A stretch of 64,000 nucleotides of DNA from Tubiluchus corallicola (GCA_030141605.1 JAQGDQ010000059.1:374001-438000); one strand, 5' to 3'. Shown: positions 37,602 through 52,000, counted from the stretch's first letter. Numbers and translations: made by a program. Notes: generated from the letters alone by a model not told the origin.

Positions 37602-40600
37602 TCAGTCTTCTTCTAGAACAATTAGTTGCCCACTACTCATATCTTCGGAGCCACTTGACAGAGCAACCTGAAACTCATGCATCATTCCCTCTAACCAGTA
37701 TGTGATGGTATTTCCTTTGCCCTGAAAGAAAATTTTTACTGCTATTACGTATTTTAGTATGCCTAGCTTTAAATTTGCAGCTTTAAAAACAAATAAAGGA
37801 ATAAGCGTCAAGAATTCTCTATCATAAATTTAAGTGGTGATTAAACATAATTAAACAAGTGCAGATAATAAGTGAATCGGTGAAGCACTCAATGTCTGTC
37901 AGTGGTATTCAGTGGATCAGTCACTTGATTAGTCAGTTGGTCGGTGGGTTAATCAGTTAGGCAGTCACTCAGTCAGCTAACTAACCCTATCAATCAATCG
38001 ATCAGTCGGTCAGTTGGTCGGTCGGTCAGACAGTCAGTCAGTCAGTCAGTCAGTCAGTCAGTCAGTCAGTCAGTCAGTCAGTCAGTCAGTCAGTCAGTCA
38101 GTCAGTCAGTCAGTCAATCAATCAGTCAGTCAGTCAGTCAGTATATCAGTCAGTCAGTCAGTCAAACAATCAATCGATCAGTCAAAACGTGCCAGATGAC
38201 CGACAGACCTACCGACTGACCAACCAACCCATCAGTCAATCAAACCACAATCAATATCCACCCACACAATGTTAACAGGTAACAACTGCATATGCATTCA
38301 TATGCATCCACGATGTCCAAAGTTAACCACACCATAAAAGTAATCAGTCAAACAATTCAATGAACTAATCAGCTACTCAGCCAGCCAATATTCAACATTC
38401 AACAATAATTATAGTAATAATTTACGGAATATTCAAAATACATTAACATCAAAATTAGACAAATGCATTTTACATACTTAAAATATTAACAGATAAATAG
38501 TACATACACAATAGGCTGTTACAAATAAAACTAAAATCGTAATACGAGTATATAAAAATCAGCCGTAATTAAATCCATAAATCCATATTAAATTTCTAAT
38601 TAATTAAAAAGGCTTCTTTACAAAAATAATTTTTTGAGGAATGATTTGAACTTTTGAACATTATTGATTTTACGTGCATGAATTGGCGAATCACTCCCTA
38701 ATTTTGGTGCCACTACGCTAAAACTATGAGAACCATATGTGACTAGATTATAACGCGGTACAACAAGTGTCGATGAATTAGTTGATCTAAGATTGCTTCA
38801 AAAAATGGCTTCAAAAGTCAGACATATAGGAGGGCGCTAAATCATTCAGAGTTTTGAATGTTAATAAGAGAATTTTGTATTTTATCTTGAAAGAAACGGG
38901 CAATTGCATGAGAACAGGAATTATGTGATCATATTTACGAGAGCCTGTTAATAATTCTGCTGCTGTGTTGCGTACATGCTGTAGTTTATCAATCTGATAC
39001 TGAGGAATACCAAACGTTATCAACCAACCAACCAACCAACCAACCAACCAACCAACCAACCAACCAACCAACCAATCAACCAACCAAAGCTTCAGTTAAT
39101 TTCACTGTGAAACTAATTACCCAATGAGCCAAATAATCAGTCAACGAACGAAGCAACTAACCAACAAACCAATTAACAGACAGCCCAACCAGCCGACCGA
39201 CTGACCGACCGAAAAAACGAACTAACGAACAAACGAATAAACAAACAAAAATAACCAACAAATTAACTATTTAACAAGCTAGGCAGTTACTCACCTAGAC
39301 AGCCAGCTAACTAACTAACTAATTCATTGAAAGCATCCACGAGGAAATGAACTGAGAAGCAACAAAAAGCGCCAATGATGAGACAGCTAGAAAGCAAGCC
39401 AAAAAGTCGGTCAGATGGTCGGTCAGTCAGTCCGTGAACAAAACAACGTACCCTAATGTTAACGAGGCCTCGTTCTGATGTGAGAAACATTCCAGTTTTA
39501 TCCAAAAGTAATTTTAGCTGCTGACTGATGTGAATTTTCATAGCTGCAAAATAGTAAATTATGGAGCGAATAAACATTCAAAAAGTAGTACACAAATGTA
39601 AAACGTTATGGACAAAGTTCGACGATTTATTATCGTTGCACCACTTGGAGTTGGGTACCTGCTAAACCTCTGAAAATTTTTTGGTGGGTAATTTGGCTGG
39701 AGCTGCTAATCCTAGAACACTGTTTCAGGGTCAATGTTACCATTTTGAATATATGATTTTCAGATAGGTATAATAGTTAATGAAGTCAAGGTCTAAATAG
39801 CTACAGTGCAGTAAGGAAGGTCGTACACTCGCCTTACTGAACTGTGGTTTTCCTGTTTTTGTTCTTTTTGATATGTGGTTGATTGGTTGTTCTTAATTAT
39901 TTTCGTTGTAGTTTATGCCAATATAAAGTGCAACTACATGAGCCTCATACAAAACTTGTAGGCAATTAAAAGCTAGTAAATCGACGAGCCGAATGGAAGA
40001 ACCTTCTCCACTAGAACGAAATTAAGTAATGTACATTTAATTGGGCCCTAACGTGTGTTAGAAATCTTATTACAGCAAAGAGAAAATTATACAGGTAAAT
40101 TACAGTGAAATCTGGCATATATAGCAGCAGGTTTGCACTATGTCAATTACCGGTGCTATATTTCTTTCAACAGCAGGGCTTATTGGAAATAAAGTTAAAA
40201 ATGAACTTACGCAAACTGCTTGATTCAAGGCGAGATGTTGTATTGACTGTGTCTCCAAATAGGCAGTATCGAGGCATCTTTAAGCCAACAACACCTGCCA
40301 CGCACGGCCCTTAAATGCACAAAACTATAACATGAAAAAAGATAGCCACATAATTCGTTTAAGTATGCAACACGCCCATTGGTAATCATTTAGTACCTTA
40401 TTCTTCCATTCTGTTTTTGGATCAGTACGAAACATAGGTGTTGGTTTAGTTGATGTTGTTGTTGTCACATTTATCTTTGAAAGACGGTGCAGGCCACAGC
40501 CCACAGTTTCATCGTAGAAGGCTGAAATTTTGCACGAAAATATTATGGACTTTCGCAATACGACCAGTTAAATGGATCCGCCCGATACCTTGTCTGAGTT

Positions 40601-43600
40601 ACTTTCTAATACATAACCAGATCATCATCAATTCGTATTTTAAATTTTTGCGATAAAACGATGACAACAATAAACGTTTCCCATGACTAATTTATTAGAA
40701 GAAAGGGCAAATGGGACGTGGATTTCCATTCTACTTGAGATCACCATTATGTTAACTAGAAAGGTGAACGGACATCATAATTACAAAGGGAAATTTTACT
40801 CACCAGAGTGCAGTCCAATCCTCAGCTGCAGTTTCTCGTCAGGTCGATGACGTATTTTAAAATGACCAATGGCAGAAAGAAGTTCAAGAGCCATCTTTGC
40901 AATTTCGCTAGCATGCTGGTTGTTGTTTCTGATTGGTAAACCTGAGACAACCATGTATGCATCGCCTATCGTTTCCACTTTATAAGCATCATAATTTTCC
41001 AAAATGCCGTCAAAACAAGTATAGAGATCGTTTAGCATATCAACAACCTGTGTATCATAAGTCAATTGCAATTATTTCATTTTAATATAAGAAGTTAACC
41101 TACCTTACTATCAGCCATATAGATGGAGGCCTAAATAAAAAGTGTAGATAATGAAATGTGCCAGATAGCACATTTATTAACTTTCTGCCACGCACTGACG
41201 AAATTTTTTTTAAACAAAGAAACAATTAGGCCTATAATAGTTTCTAATTTTTGCCATAGACAGTTTAGCAAGATGTACGAGACTTTTTGTTAGATTAGAA
41301 TATGCAAAACAAAAAAAAACCAATTAATTTGCCATTCCAAATAACAAGAAATAGACCTGGAAGGGCACTGTGTAATTCAGTTTAGAAATTCTTAACAGTA
41401 GGGCAAAAGACAGTATAGGCGAGTTCTAAAAACGACAGACAATTTAAATGTAGCTTTCACGGTAAGCTTATAATTAGCTATATTTAACTGTCAAAAGCTC
41501 TCACTAACGTTACCTCCATTGGCTCACTTTCAGCTGAGATGCGCGTGAAGCCTACAATATCAGAGAAATATATAGTCACACATTCAAATGATTCTGGTTT
41601 TACTGGCACTCCATCAATCAGCTGTTTAGCCACTGACCTAGAATAATAAGAAAGTGACAATAATAACTGTTACCAAATGGTTTTAAAACATTAGTTGATT
41701 ATTCGGGTCATTGGTCATTAATTACCAAAGACAAATATTTTCGGTATATTGTCTTTTTGTCTAAAAACCACTGGGTCTAGTGAAAGAAACACGAAATTAT
41801 CAATTTATAATTATTATACCACTGAAAGAATACAATTATGCATAGATAATTGCAAAAAAGAGAAGAAATTAGCAACTATTTGAAGTATATGTCCAACAAG
41901 CAACACGGTGCTACTATATGCAATCTTTACACACAGCGAGTGGGCAAACAAAACTAAATTAATGTATACAAATGTTATGTAGCTTACACAGCTCTCACTA
42001 TCAGAAAAAATGCTTTACTAATGACAAGTTTGTTGATCGAAACGAAACGTTTTATACTAAATGTATGTCACAATAAACGTCATGAAACATATTACTCTGT
42101 GCATAAGTATAAAAATAAATAAAACCAAATAAAAAATAAAAAAAGAAAGCACACGAGACTACTGATAATAACAGAGGCAATCACATTCTAAAATTTTCTT
42201 CAACAATTTATTTATTTGCTTGTCTGTGAAAAAGGCGTGATTGTGAACTACTTGAAACGCCCAAAGTAATCACAGATATCAAATTAAACGAAGGTAATCA
42301 ACGCAGTTAGTAGATTTCGTATCACGATTTGTTTTACAATATCTTTTGATGAAAATGGTTACTTCTACAAAAAAATCTACTCGAAGACGTCAAAGAAGGA
42401 CGCCTTTATAGCGAAACTAATGAGGAAGAAGTTTCCATAGCAGACGCCACAAAATATGAAAATGTTTTAGTTACGGCATTTACTTTGGAAGTGCAACTGT
42501 ATCCTAACGAATGAACATTAAATGAATGACATTATTCATTATGATAGCAAACACATGGCATAAAAGTACTATGCAACCTATTAAAGGTATATGTAACATC
42601 TTAATTTGCCATAAAAATAATGATTATAAACATCATACAATGCAATATATCATTCAGTGAACCTAACTAAAGATTTACACTTTTAGCTGACGAATGCGTC
42701 AATTGCTAGAAATTAAAACTGCTAGTACAATGCAGTGCATAAAAACATAAGCATTAAAAATAAAGATAAAAGAAAGATAAAGATAAGATTTTACGTACAC
42801 AAACATACACGATCATCAAGTACGCATTAAAATTACATACATTAAATACACTAAGAAAGACATTAAAGTGCACTGAGATTATAAATTGTACATATACATA
42901 ATACACATGTCGTCAAAGCACAAAGAATCACGTAGATTAAAGCAAATTAAACATACATTAAAATACAGTTAAGAACATAATTACTGATGCACATAACATA
43001 TAATATCTTCAAGTTATTACATTAATTCTAACACATTACTATAAACATTACAATTGTAACGCCGCAGTGTCAGTGGATATGTACGAATGTGCTCTTAGCT
43101 CAGTTCTGCGTATAAATAATAATAAAAAATCAGCAACGTAGACTTAACAAAATATGGGTCTTAGTAGTGGTAATGATCCACTCACTTCCTGGTTCCACAC
43201 TCTCCTCCCCGGGCCATGAGGATATTGGTTCAAAAGCAAGACAGGTAAAAAAAATTCAAAAGAAGGCTAGGATTTCACTGGGCCGCAACTTTCATAGGAC
43301 GGTCAAAATTTTTCAGTCCAGCAGTCGCTAAAAAAAACTCCCGCGACTGTGTTTTCGGCGATTTTCGTCACATTTTTGCGAATTTTAAGACTCATATTTT
43401 AAGACTTTTCTCCGGAGCGAAAATCGCGAGAAAGTGCGAAGATTGAAATCATGTGGTACACCAGGACACATGACTCAACGAATCATTTGTTGCTGCGATT
43501 ACCAGTTGTTGTCGATTTTGTAAGCGATTGTACTACCTATGGGAAATGTACGAGCTCCTTTTCTGTTTTCGAGTATGTTAGAATACGATTGTCCATATCA

Positions 43601-46541
43601 GCCAAAGGTGTAATTCTTAGACGCACATGTCAAATGTTTATTTATCAATTTCAGTTTAGCATTTAATACCATACTGCCTGATGTAATAATAACTAAATTA
43701 AAGAATTTTAATGTACATGAAATATTGTGGAAATGGGTATTCAGTTTTCTTACATGTAGACTTCAATGCGTCAAAGTGAATAATCACTTATCAAAACCAC
43801 TTGTTGTAAATACGGAGGCTCCCCAAATACTGAGGGTTTTGCTGTCTTACAAAATATGCAGATGACACTGCAACTGCGGGCACGATAACAAATGAAGACG
43901 AAATAAGTGACAGAAGTGAAATACACGAACTTGAAATTTGGTACAAAAAGCACAATTTGCTTCTAATTGCAGAAAAAAAGAAATGAGCCCTGTTGTAATC
44001 GAGAGCAAATGTGTTGCGACTGTTGACGAATTAAGTCATGATTTAAAATTGAAAACGAATACTAGCCATTTATATAAAGAATGTATGAGTAGAATTTATT
44101 ATCTTAGAAACTTAAAGAAAGGAAATTTGATTCAAACACGATGATTTTATTTTATACGTTCAATCTGTTATCAATTACTGCTGCGTTGAGTAGAATCAGA
44201 AACTTATTAATGAGTAATGATGATATGTATTTTTTAAATAAAATTACTTGTATTGCTGATAGGGTCTGTGGTATTCTAGCACCTACACTGATAGATCTGA
44301 AAGATCTTTTTATGGAAAAAAACAATCAAAAGTTAAAGTGTAGTGTAAATGACCCAACTCACCTTCTTGTATTAAATTTTGAAAAACTGAATTCTGACTG
44401 GTATACAAGCCTTATTTGTAAATTAGATAGATTGCTCACCTCTTTCAGTCCAAGTACAGTAAGACAATCCAATGCTAACTTCAAGCGACAATCAGTTTCC
44501 TAGTTTCTATGATGTGTCACTTAATCTGCTGATACTGGTACAGGTGTATGAGGCGACTGTTTAGCTCATTTTATGATTGCTTTGATCTTGGGTACATTCG
44601 TAAGTTTTTTTTATATGTTAATTTTACTATTGTAGTTTTTTAATGAGCCAAATAATTATTATAAATGATTACCGAAAGGCATAACAAATTCTCATCTTAT
44701 CTTATCTTCCACGTGTGGCTTAAATATTGCTTGGTTTTTGCAATAGGCGTGCTACATACAATACATGTTGATATGATAATCGCCTGTTTTCTCCCTTTGA
44801 ATGATTGTCATGTTGGATGAATCGCTGTTTTACAATGTCTGAATTGGCTTCATTTTGAGTGTAAACTTGATGGATATGCTCTCTCTACTAAAATATTCAG
44901 TGGTGATAATCCGCATACCATTTCTAACTTTTCTCTGTGCCGATAAAAACTCGACACAGTTAGTTTTTTAAGATCATTAAACTTGTCAGCATTATTATTG
45001 GTCAGCCAAGCAATATTGCCATACAGTATTGTAGGTAACACAGCAGTTTTAAGTTCATCATGGTGGGACGCCTTAATCGTTTGTATTTGCACAAATACTG
45101 TTTAATACTTTTTCACCCGTGCCACGCATTTTTTATTGCAATAATATGCTCATGAAATTTCAGATTTTTGTCAGTAAAAACACCAAAGACTTTGTATAAA
45201 ATGGTGTCTTTGTATAAAATATCTTTTGTAACAAACGTAAGTTTCCTCTGGATGTGAATTTCTTTTTGCCATACTCCTGTTAATACAGCTTCAGCTTTAT
45301 TTGACTTAGTATTGATTTTTAGGCGCTATTTTGTACACTAATTGTGTACACTACTGCAACAAAGTTGTCATTGTGAGATTTCGCAACACTATATGTAATG
45401 TACACAGAAGAAATGGAAGAAATATGTAATGTACCTTCATCTGCATATTTGTATTTTCTCATTTCATTAGGGCAGTCACTGAATATATCTGAATAAGTCA
45501 CGTAGGCAAAGGAGCTTGTACAAAGCCTTGGGTGCTCCCATATTGCAATGTTTTTCTTGTGAAACAAAATCGTTGGACTTTAGTGACAAATTTTCTTTTC
45601 TTCAACGTGTTGGCAATAACTTTTAGCATAGCACCTATGTTATTTGCAGAATACAATTTGTATAGAAAGCCATTCATCCACGGACCATTTCAAAGGCTTT
45701 TTCAGAGTCGCAGCATGTTATTATTATTTTCCTATAAAATATCATAATCCATACCCAAAATGAGCCTAATTAAGTAACGAATAGTATTGCGATGCGGAGG
45801 GAAGCCTTCTTTGTGATACAAAATAAATGGTTGTCACTTAAGTGATTTCTGCAGAAAGTTTAAGGAAAGTTTACAGAGATTCTCCAAAATGTCGCCAAAA
45901 TGCTGAAAAATAGTTGTTCTCAAAAGCGTCAGTTTTTTGCGATTTTTGAAATTGTTGACGAACATCGCGAATATTTTGGGACATATTTGCGAAGTCTTGG
46001 TGAGGTGGCGACTCTCGCGACAAACTTTAAACATTTTAAAATGTTTGCAGAAGCCAGCGACCGTTTGGCGACAAGGGCGAATACCCGCGAATATTTTGCG
46101 ACTATATGGCAAACTTTTGTTGAACATTTGCCAACTGTTGGACTTTTCGGATAGTCACCCAATGTTGCGAACTCCGTGAAACCCATGCTTAACATGCTAC
46201 AAAGAAGGTTGGTGTCATTAATTATTCAAAGGGGCGGGTTGGGTTAGTCAAATTAATTATCAGAAGGTAGGCAGATGATGGTCAGAGGTCAGGGTACCTA
46301 AATGTCTCTCCCAGGTTGGGTGGATCAAGAAGTAGACCATTCGCACTACTGACCTCATTCAGTACAAATAACGTTCTACCGTTGACCTTACTTTGGCAAA
46401 ATTTCGTAAAGAAGTTGTTCCGATTTCCTTTTTTCATCTAAAAATGCCCTGGTTCTCTGGTCTACAAGTGTTTCAAGGGTTTCCGCATACTGTTCCATTC
46501 TTTGCAAGAGATTGTCAAGAATATTACTTTGGATTCCCTTT
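37602..46541 (-). CDS. Cyclase exons: dimerisation helix and catalytic domain
   Basis: Exons 46541-46392, 41637-41514, 41047-40804, 40309-40211, 39543-39452 and 37721-37602. The helix reads [19 protein letters not shown] and [18 protein letters not shown]. The catalytic core has [13 protein letters not shown] (metal-binding Asp), [28 protein letters not shown] (second metal Asp), [20 protein letters not shown] (NT-x-SR transition-state residues) and [12 protein letters not shown] at the end. All residues expected for catalysis are present. An optional 27-nt exon (41130-41104) may be inserted between the second and third of these exons. Confidence 0.95.
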
Positions 46542-48798
46542 CTGAAAATATATGGTGAATTGCAATACTCGATTTTTACAACAATATCTGCAATTTAGGC
46601 TGCAAACCAACAACTGTAGGCAAATGGCAACTGAGCACTTTCTCACTTTTCTGTTGGAGATACACAAGAATTGCTTTACGAAAGAAAAAATTACAGAAGC
46701 ATCTGGTTTTTGAATGCAGTATCCTTTTGCAAAAACGCTTGTGCAAGTAGTGTTGCTAAAAGCAGGCTTGATTGTATTATTACCTGTCTTTGATTTAACA
46801 GAATACCGTTTAACTTAAAGCTTTAACTTACTGCCTGATGGAGTTGGTAAGCTGGTTTATATAAAGCTAGACGGGGTTATGAATCGAGCGGTTTGCAGTA
46901 GTGGGTGTGACTACTTGCTACGCTAACAGGGGATGGAGATTCAGTTTTGGAGCTGACACTTGCGGGTTTGGGGTTTTGGTTTTATCCCCACCTTGTTAGG
47001 AAACTTGGTGAGACTTCCAAAAGCATTTTTGATTAACTTGTGTCTAATCAAAACTAATCTACACGTAGCAACATTATCAACCGTATTATCAGCACATCAA
47101 CCGTAATTTTTAAATGCAACTGTAAATTACAAACTTATAACATACTTGTCGAATCGCTGAAAGTCTGTTCTTATTTCTTGAAATGATGGTCTGAGTTGAG
47201 GTTCCTCAGTCCAACACTGCTGTATTAGAAGTCGAAATTCACTTGGAGTTCTCGTCTCGCTTAGATTTGGACGAAACGGTGGACTTTCTTTAGCCATGAC
47301 TCGATTAACAATTACTGAAAATATGCATTGACAATGTGTAAATCAGGGGTGTCCAACCTTTTTTGAACTGAGGGCCAAGTGTACAACCTTCAAAGTAGTC
47401 GCGGGCCGGATTAGCAATTTCACAACCACAAAAAGACAATGAAGCACAAAATACATTTTATGTTACATTTAAGCTAGAAGAGACAGTCTTGTAAGTTTAT
47501 GCTTTTGATCAGTTTAATGTGAAATCTGGCACTGCGTTTGTTTGCACAAGTAGTCTATGTCTGCTCCAACAGTAGAAGTCGCAATGCGCAATGAAGCTGC
47601 CAAATGTTCGTCTGTAAGCAGAGATCTTGACTTCGATTTCGTGTTTTTCATTCTAGAAAACAGTTACACTGTAAATCCTACATTGTCAATCTGCCACAGT
47701 TTCCACTAAAGACAATAATTACAGTGAGTCACTTACATAAGCTCAGTGGCAGATTTGTATGCATGTTTATGCAGAAATTTCGAGTCTAATACTGTGGAAT
47801 ACTTTTAAACAAACCGTCAAGCTAATGCTATTATTTACGCTTCAACTTCACTTTTTGCAAAACTAAGTAACAAGTAAGTGAAGTCTAACATTTGTTGTTA
47901 CATTACTTACGCGAAATGTCAAAATTTGAATATTCGTCTTCCTCAAATGGTCCCTGCCTGTTGTTTATCTCAGAACACACAACAGCAAAGCTGTACACAT
48001 CTCCTTTCTGAGTACCATTCCAAGCTGGGTTGGCCTCTATCAGCAGTTCTGGCGCTACCCAAAGTTTTCCTGTTGCAATCATACTTTGAAACTTACGTGC
48101 ATTGTAATAATTTTAATCACAATTGTGAAAAACAATTGTGAAATCTTTTCGGTTAATCGTTTCCTCTTTGCATTTCATTCCAACTCTTATTTTCCTTCAG
48201 CTAATAATAAAATATGGCTGACAAAGCAATAAATGACGCGTTTTATGCAACAGTGCCGCTTGCGAAAACGGTGACACTGCTTGCCTAAAGTGACCTTTAA
48301 TGGTTTAGATATTCATTAGTAAGATGTAATTTAATAAGAAGGCATTCACGTTTATACCGCTAAATGTTCGTCCAAAGCAAATAAATGAGCCATGCGATAC
48401 GATATTGTATAGATAGAATAATGAATCAATGAACCACAATGATTCCCATTTTTAGCTTGCCGTTCTTTAGCTTTTTCGCCCACCTTTTAGCGTTTACATT
48501 AATCTTAATGCTTTTGTTTAACAATTGCCTTAAAATTACCATTGTATAACGTATCCATCTGATATTACATTTTGAATGAACATGTCATCATTCACCTTAT
48601 TGCCGTCACCTCCTTCACAGTGCAATGACAAGAATAAACATCTCGTTGCTGTTTTTTGTACGAATTTTTTTAGATTTTAGTCTATTTTTGTCAGAAGAAC
48701 GTAAATTCATTAATATTGTTAAATACTCTTGTCTTTACTTTCGTAATTTCGTGATTTTTGTTATTGTTATTGTTAACATTACTGTCGTTGTCGCAACT

Positions 48799-48850
<52 letters not shown>

Positions 48851-48967
48851 ACAACAACAACAACAACAAGAACAACAACATCATCATCCTCATCATTATC
48901 ACTATCATCCTCTTCCTCAATCTTATTCTCAGCCTCTTCCTCCTCCTCCTCCTTCTCCTCCTCCTCG

Positions 48968-49052
<85 letters not shown>

Positions 49053-52000
49053 TAACAACAACAACAACATCACTACCTTTACATCAGAATTACAAATCAC
49101 GCACTATTTTTACATTATTTGCCCTTCTTTTATAAGCAAAGGTCATTGTTCGGTTAAAATTCAGAATTAGAGAAAACATACTACGTTGCCAAGACACCGA
49201 AAGCTTTTCCTCTTCTGATCGTAGATGATCATCCTGAAAACTTGGAAATCCGTAGTCGGCGAGTTTCAAAACAAAACGAGAATCGATCAAGCAAGTATCA
49301 GAACTCAACTTTCCGTAGGATTTGAGAGGAGATTCGTGAATTCTAGTCATTCCCTATCGAATATAAGCGATTAAACCTGTATTTAAAACAAAGCCCATTT
49401 AATTGAACATAATGACTTTTAAAATGAGAACAGAACCAAAATCCAATCGAATGTGCTGCGACGACAATAGGACAAAAGTGAATGATTAAGCTGGAGGTGC
49501 GAAGTCTCATGTTGTTCTCAGCGAACTGAACCGGACAAATTCCATTTAATTATTATGTGTATTAAAACGGGTCCTTTTGCTTAAGTTCTATTTTCAACAG
49601 AACAGATTCGAAAAACTGATAAGCGCAGCCTGTGTGCGGTTCACGATCACATAAATTTAACGTAATTATTTTGGATTGATTGGAAATGTAACTTTAGCGC
49701 GTTCTTTCACCTTTAGTATGTCCTGTATCAATGACATTTGAAAAGTCCAGTCCAACTTGAGGGAATCGTTTACCAGAATGTCTTCCAGCGTACCTCTTGA
49801 ACAATGTTCTGTTAGCATCATGATCTTATTGTCTTCTACACATGCGCCAACAAATCGCACTAGATTTTCGTGGGCTAGTTCTCTAACCTGTATAATATTA
49901 CTAAAAACGTTAAGAGCGCACTAGCCAGGATCAGACAACGACCTTACTTAGTTCAGCTGTATTTGTCTGTAACTTTCTGTATTTTTTTATATTTAAATTT
50001 TTCTAATTTGCCATATCTTTAATTAACGCTTTCTACAGGCTCAACAGCTTTAATAAAGTGAGCGAGAGAAATATTTGGCCTTTCACAGGCAATGCAGAAG
50101 GTACCCAAACTTAGCCCTTAGTAATGTAGATAGTAGGTGCTACATATTTATTATAGTTATTTAATAATTATAGCCTAATATCGTAAATCTTCTTTGTGCC
50201 TGTAAAACTAAATAAACTATTGGTCTAATTAGCCTTCAAGAGAAACTTCGTTATTTTCGAAAACATTTGTAAGATCTGAGTAAGCATGGTAATGCTAGAT
50301 TTTAAATGTCCGTGCCTAATAAACAGCCCAGACACCGATGATTTCAATTTTTCCAAGAACTGTCATCGCTACGTTGAATATGGTATTATTATGACTTCGT
50401 ATTATTAACCTTGCTTTCTAGACTTGCGCTTTTAAATATAAGAAACATCACGTTACGCTGCATAGCATATACACCTTTTTACTTTAAAATTGTTAAAAGT
50501 GACTTCAAAAATGCAAAATGTGAAAACTTGAGTGGAAAATGTAAATTTAAAAGTGCAAAATTGGATTTCAAAATTGTAATTTTTTTTGGTAAAATCAAAG
50601 TGTACAATGTGAAATCAAGAGTTTGCTATAAATCAACATGCATGACAGTTTACTGTTTGACCAATTAGTTGTTAACTTCTTGTTGTAATCACCGTTATCA
50701 TCATCGTTGTTGCCGCCAACGTTGTTATTGACAGTATTGTAATTATAACGGAATTTATAACGCCCGACACACGCATGCATAATGTATATAGTGAATAAAA
50801 TCAATGGCAACAGTAGTGGCAGAAACAGCAAAGGTGACAATGGCAGCTACTGCACGGCAGTAGTCAACTAGGATCGGCATAGTAAAGCGACGACAATGGC
50901 ACAATGCCGGGAACTGCAATGAAATGGTTGGAATAGCATTCGCAGCAGCTGCAGCGATGGCAATGGCAGCAGCTACAATCACTATGCAATAGCCACACCG
51001 GCTACTTTAATGACAACGATCGCAATGACAGTCACAGCAATTGTAACGGCAACAGCTATAGCAAGTGTTTACAGCTGCCACAAAATGGCAACGGCTATAG
51101 CAGTACCTGCAACAACACTGACATCAACTACAGCAGCATTGCCGGCAATGGCAATGACAGCAGTGGTAAGAAACGAGCAATTACAATAAGGGCAATGACA
51201 GCAAATGCAATGACATTGGCAATGGCAGCAGCAATAGCAGTAGTAGCAGCAGTAATGCCGACAACTGCATGGACGATGGCGATGGAAACAGTGGCAACAG
51301 CAACAACTGCAATGACAATAACAATGCTTGGAGTTACAATAGCAATGATGGCAATGACAACAGTAACAAAGTTCTGCCAGTGTATCGGTAATGGCTACAG
51401 CAATGGCAGCAATACAATACCATTATCGTTGCCACCACTGTTTTTGCGATTACAAACACTGTTGTTGTCATTTCCATTGCAGTTGCTGCCATCGCTGTTG
51501 TCATCAGTAACTTTGCGGTTGCTGGTTTTGTTATTGCCCATGCCGTTGCCGTTGCCATGCCAAGGCCAGTTGCTGGTTGCAGCTGCTGTGATTACTATTG
51601 TCAACATTGTTATTGCAGTTGCCAGCATAAATACTGTTAAATTTATAATAGCAACAGTGGCAATATTGGGGCAGCAACGTTGATGGCAGCAGTACAATAA
51701 GAACAAAAAGTAGGCAACAACAGCAAATATTGGCAAACACAGTAAACTACCATGTATGCTGTATTTATGCTAAACACTTCTTTACACGTTTTACACTTTA
51801 GAAATCACATTTTTTGCTCTTTGGAAGCCACATTTTGTGGTTTTGATTTCACATTTTGCACTTTGGGTTTCAAAATTTGCACTTTTGAAATCACACTTTG
51901 CACATTTGAAGTAGACAAACTGTAGAACATGCCTACAGAACACTGTTAAATTTAACCAATCAAAGTGTCTCCAGATGGTCACTTTTTTGCTAACTATCAC

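Larger units (their letters stand above)
43266..46188. mobile_element. Candidate TIR element with GCGA-rich ends carrying two LINE relics
   Basis: The left end (from about 43266) reads GGATTTCACTGGGCCGCAAC, then after a gap CAGTCCAGCAGTCGC. The right end, read from 46188 on the opposite strand, gives GGGTTTCACGGAGTTCGCAAC, then GTCCAACAGTTGGC. Both ends are followed inward by G/C-rich minisatellite with many GCGA/TCGC motifs (43320-43440 and 45845-46150), unlike the AT-rich surroundings. Between them lie LINE relics in opposite orientations. I see no transposase. The inverted ends are imperfect and no target duplication is clear. Confidence 0.5.

Noticed and set aside
38014-38199. ORF of repeated SVSQSVSQ
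   Set aside because: Translation of the (GTCA)n microsatellite; no codon-level constraint or flanking domain.
43150-43260. tRNA-like B-box word (ATTGGTTCAAAAGC)
   Set aside because: No A box at the right distance and no cloverleaf could be drawn; no tRNA gene is supported in the window.
45834-46195. Cluster of overlapping ORFs on both strands
   Set aside because: Caused by the GCGA-rich minisatellite end of the 43266-46188 element, with reduced stop frequency; not genes.
48625-49170. Long ORFs on both strands rich in Ile, Ser or Met
   Set aside because: All come from the (ATC)n and (AAC)n tracts; open frames in several frames at once are expected from trinucleotide repeats.
51195-51736. 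Overlapping Ala/Thr/Met-rich and Asn-rich ORFs on both strands
   Set aside because: Products of the GGCAATG/CAGCAA minisatellite, open in several frames; no known domain.
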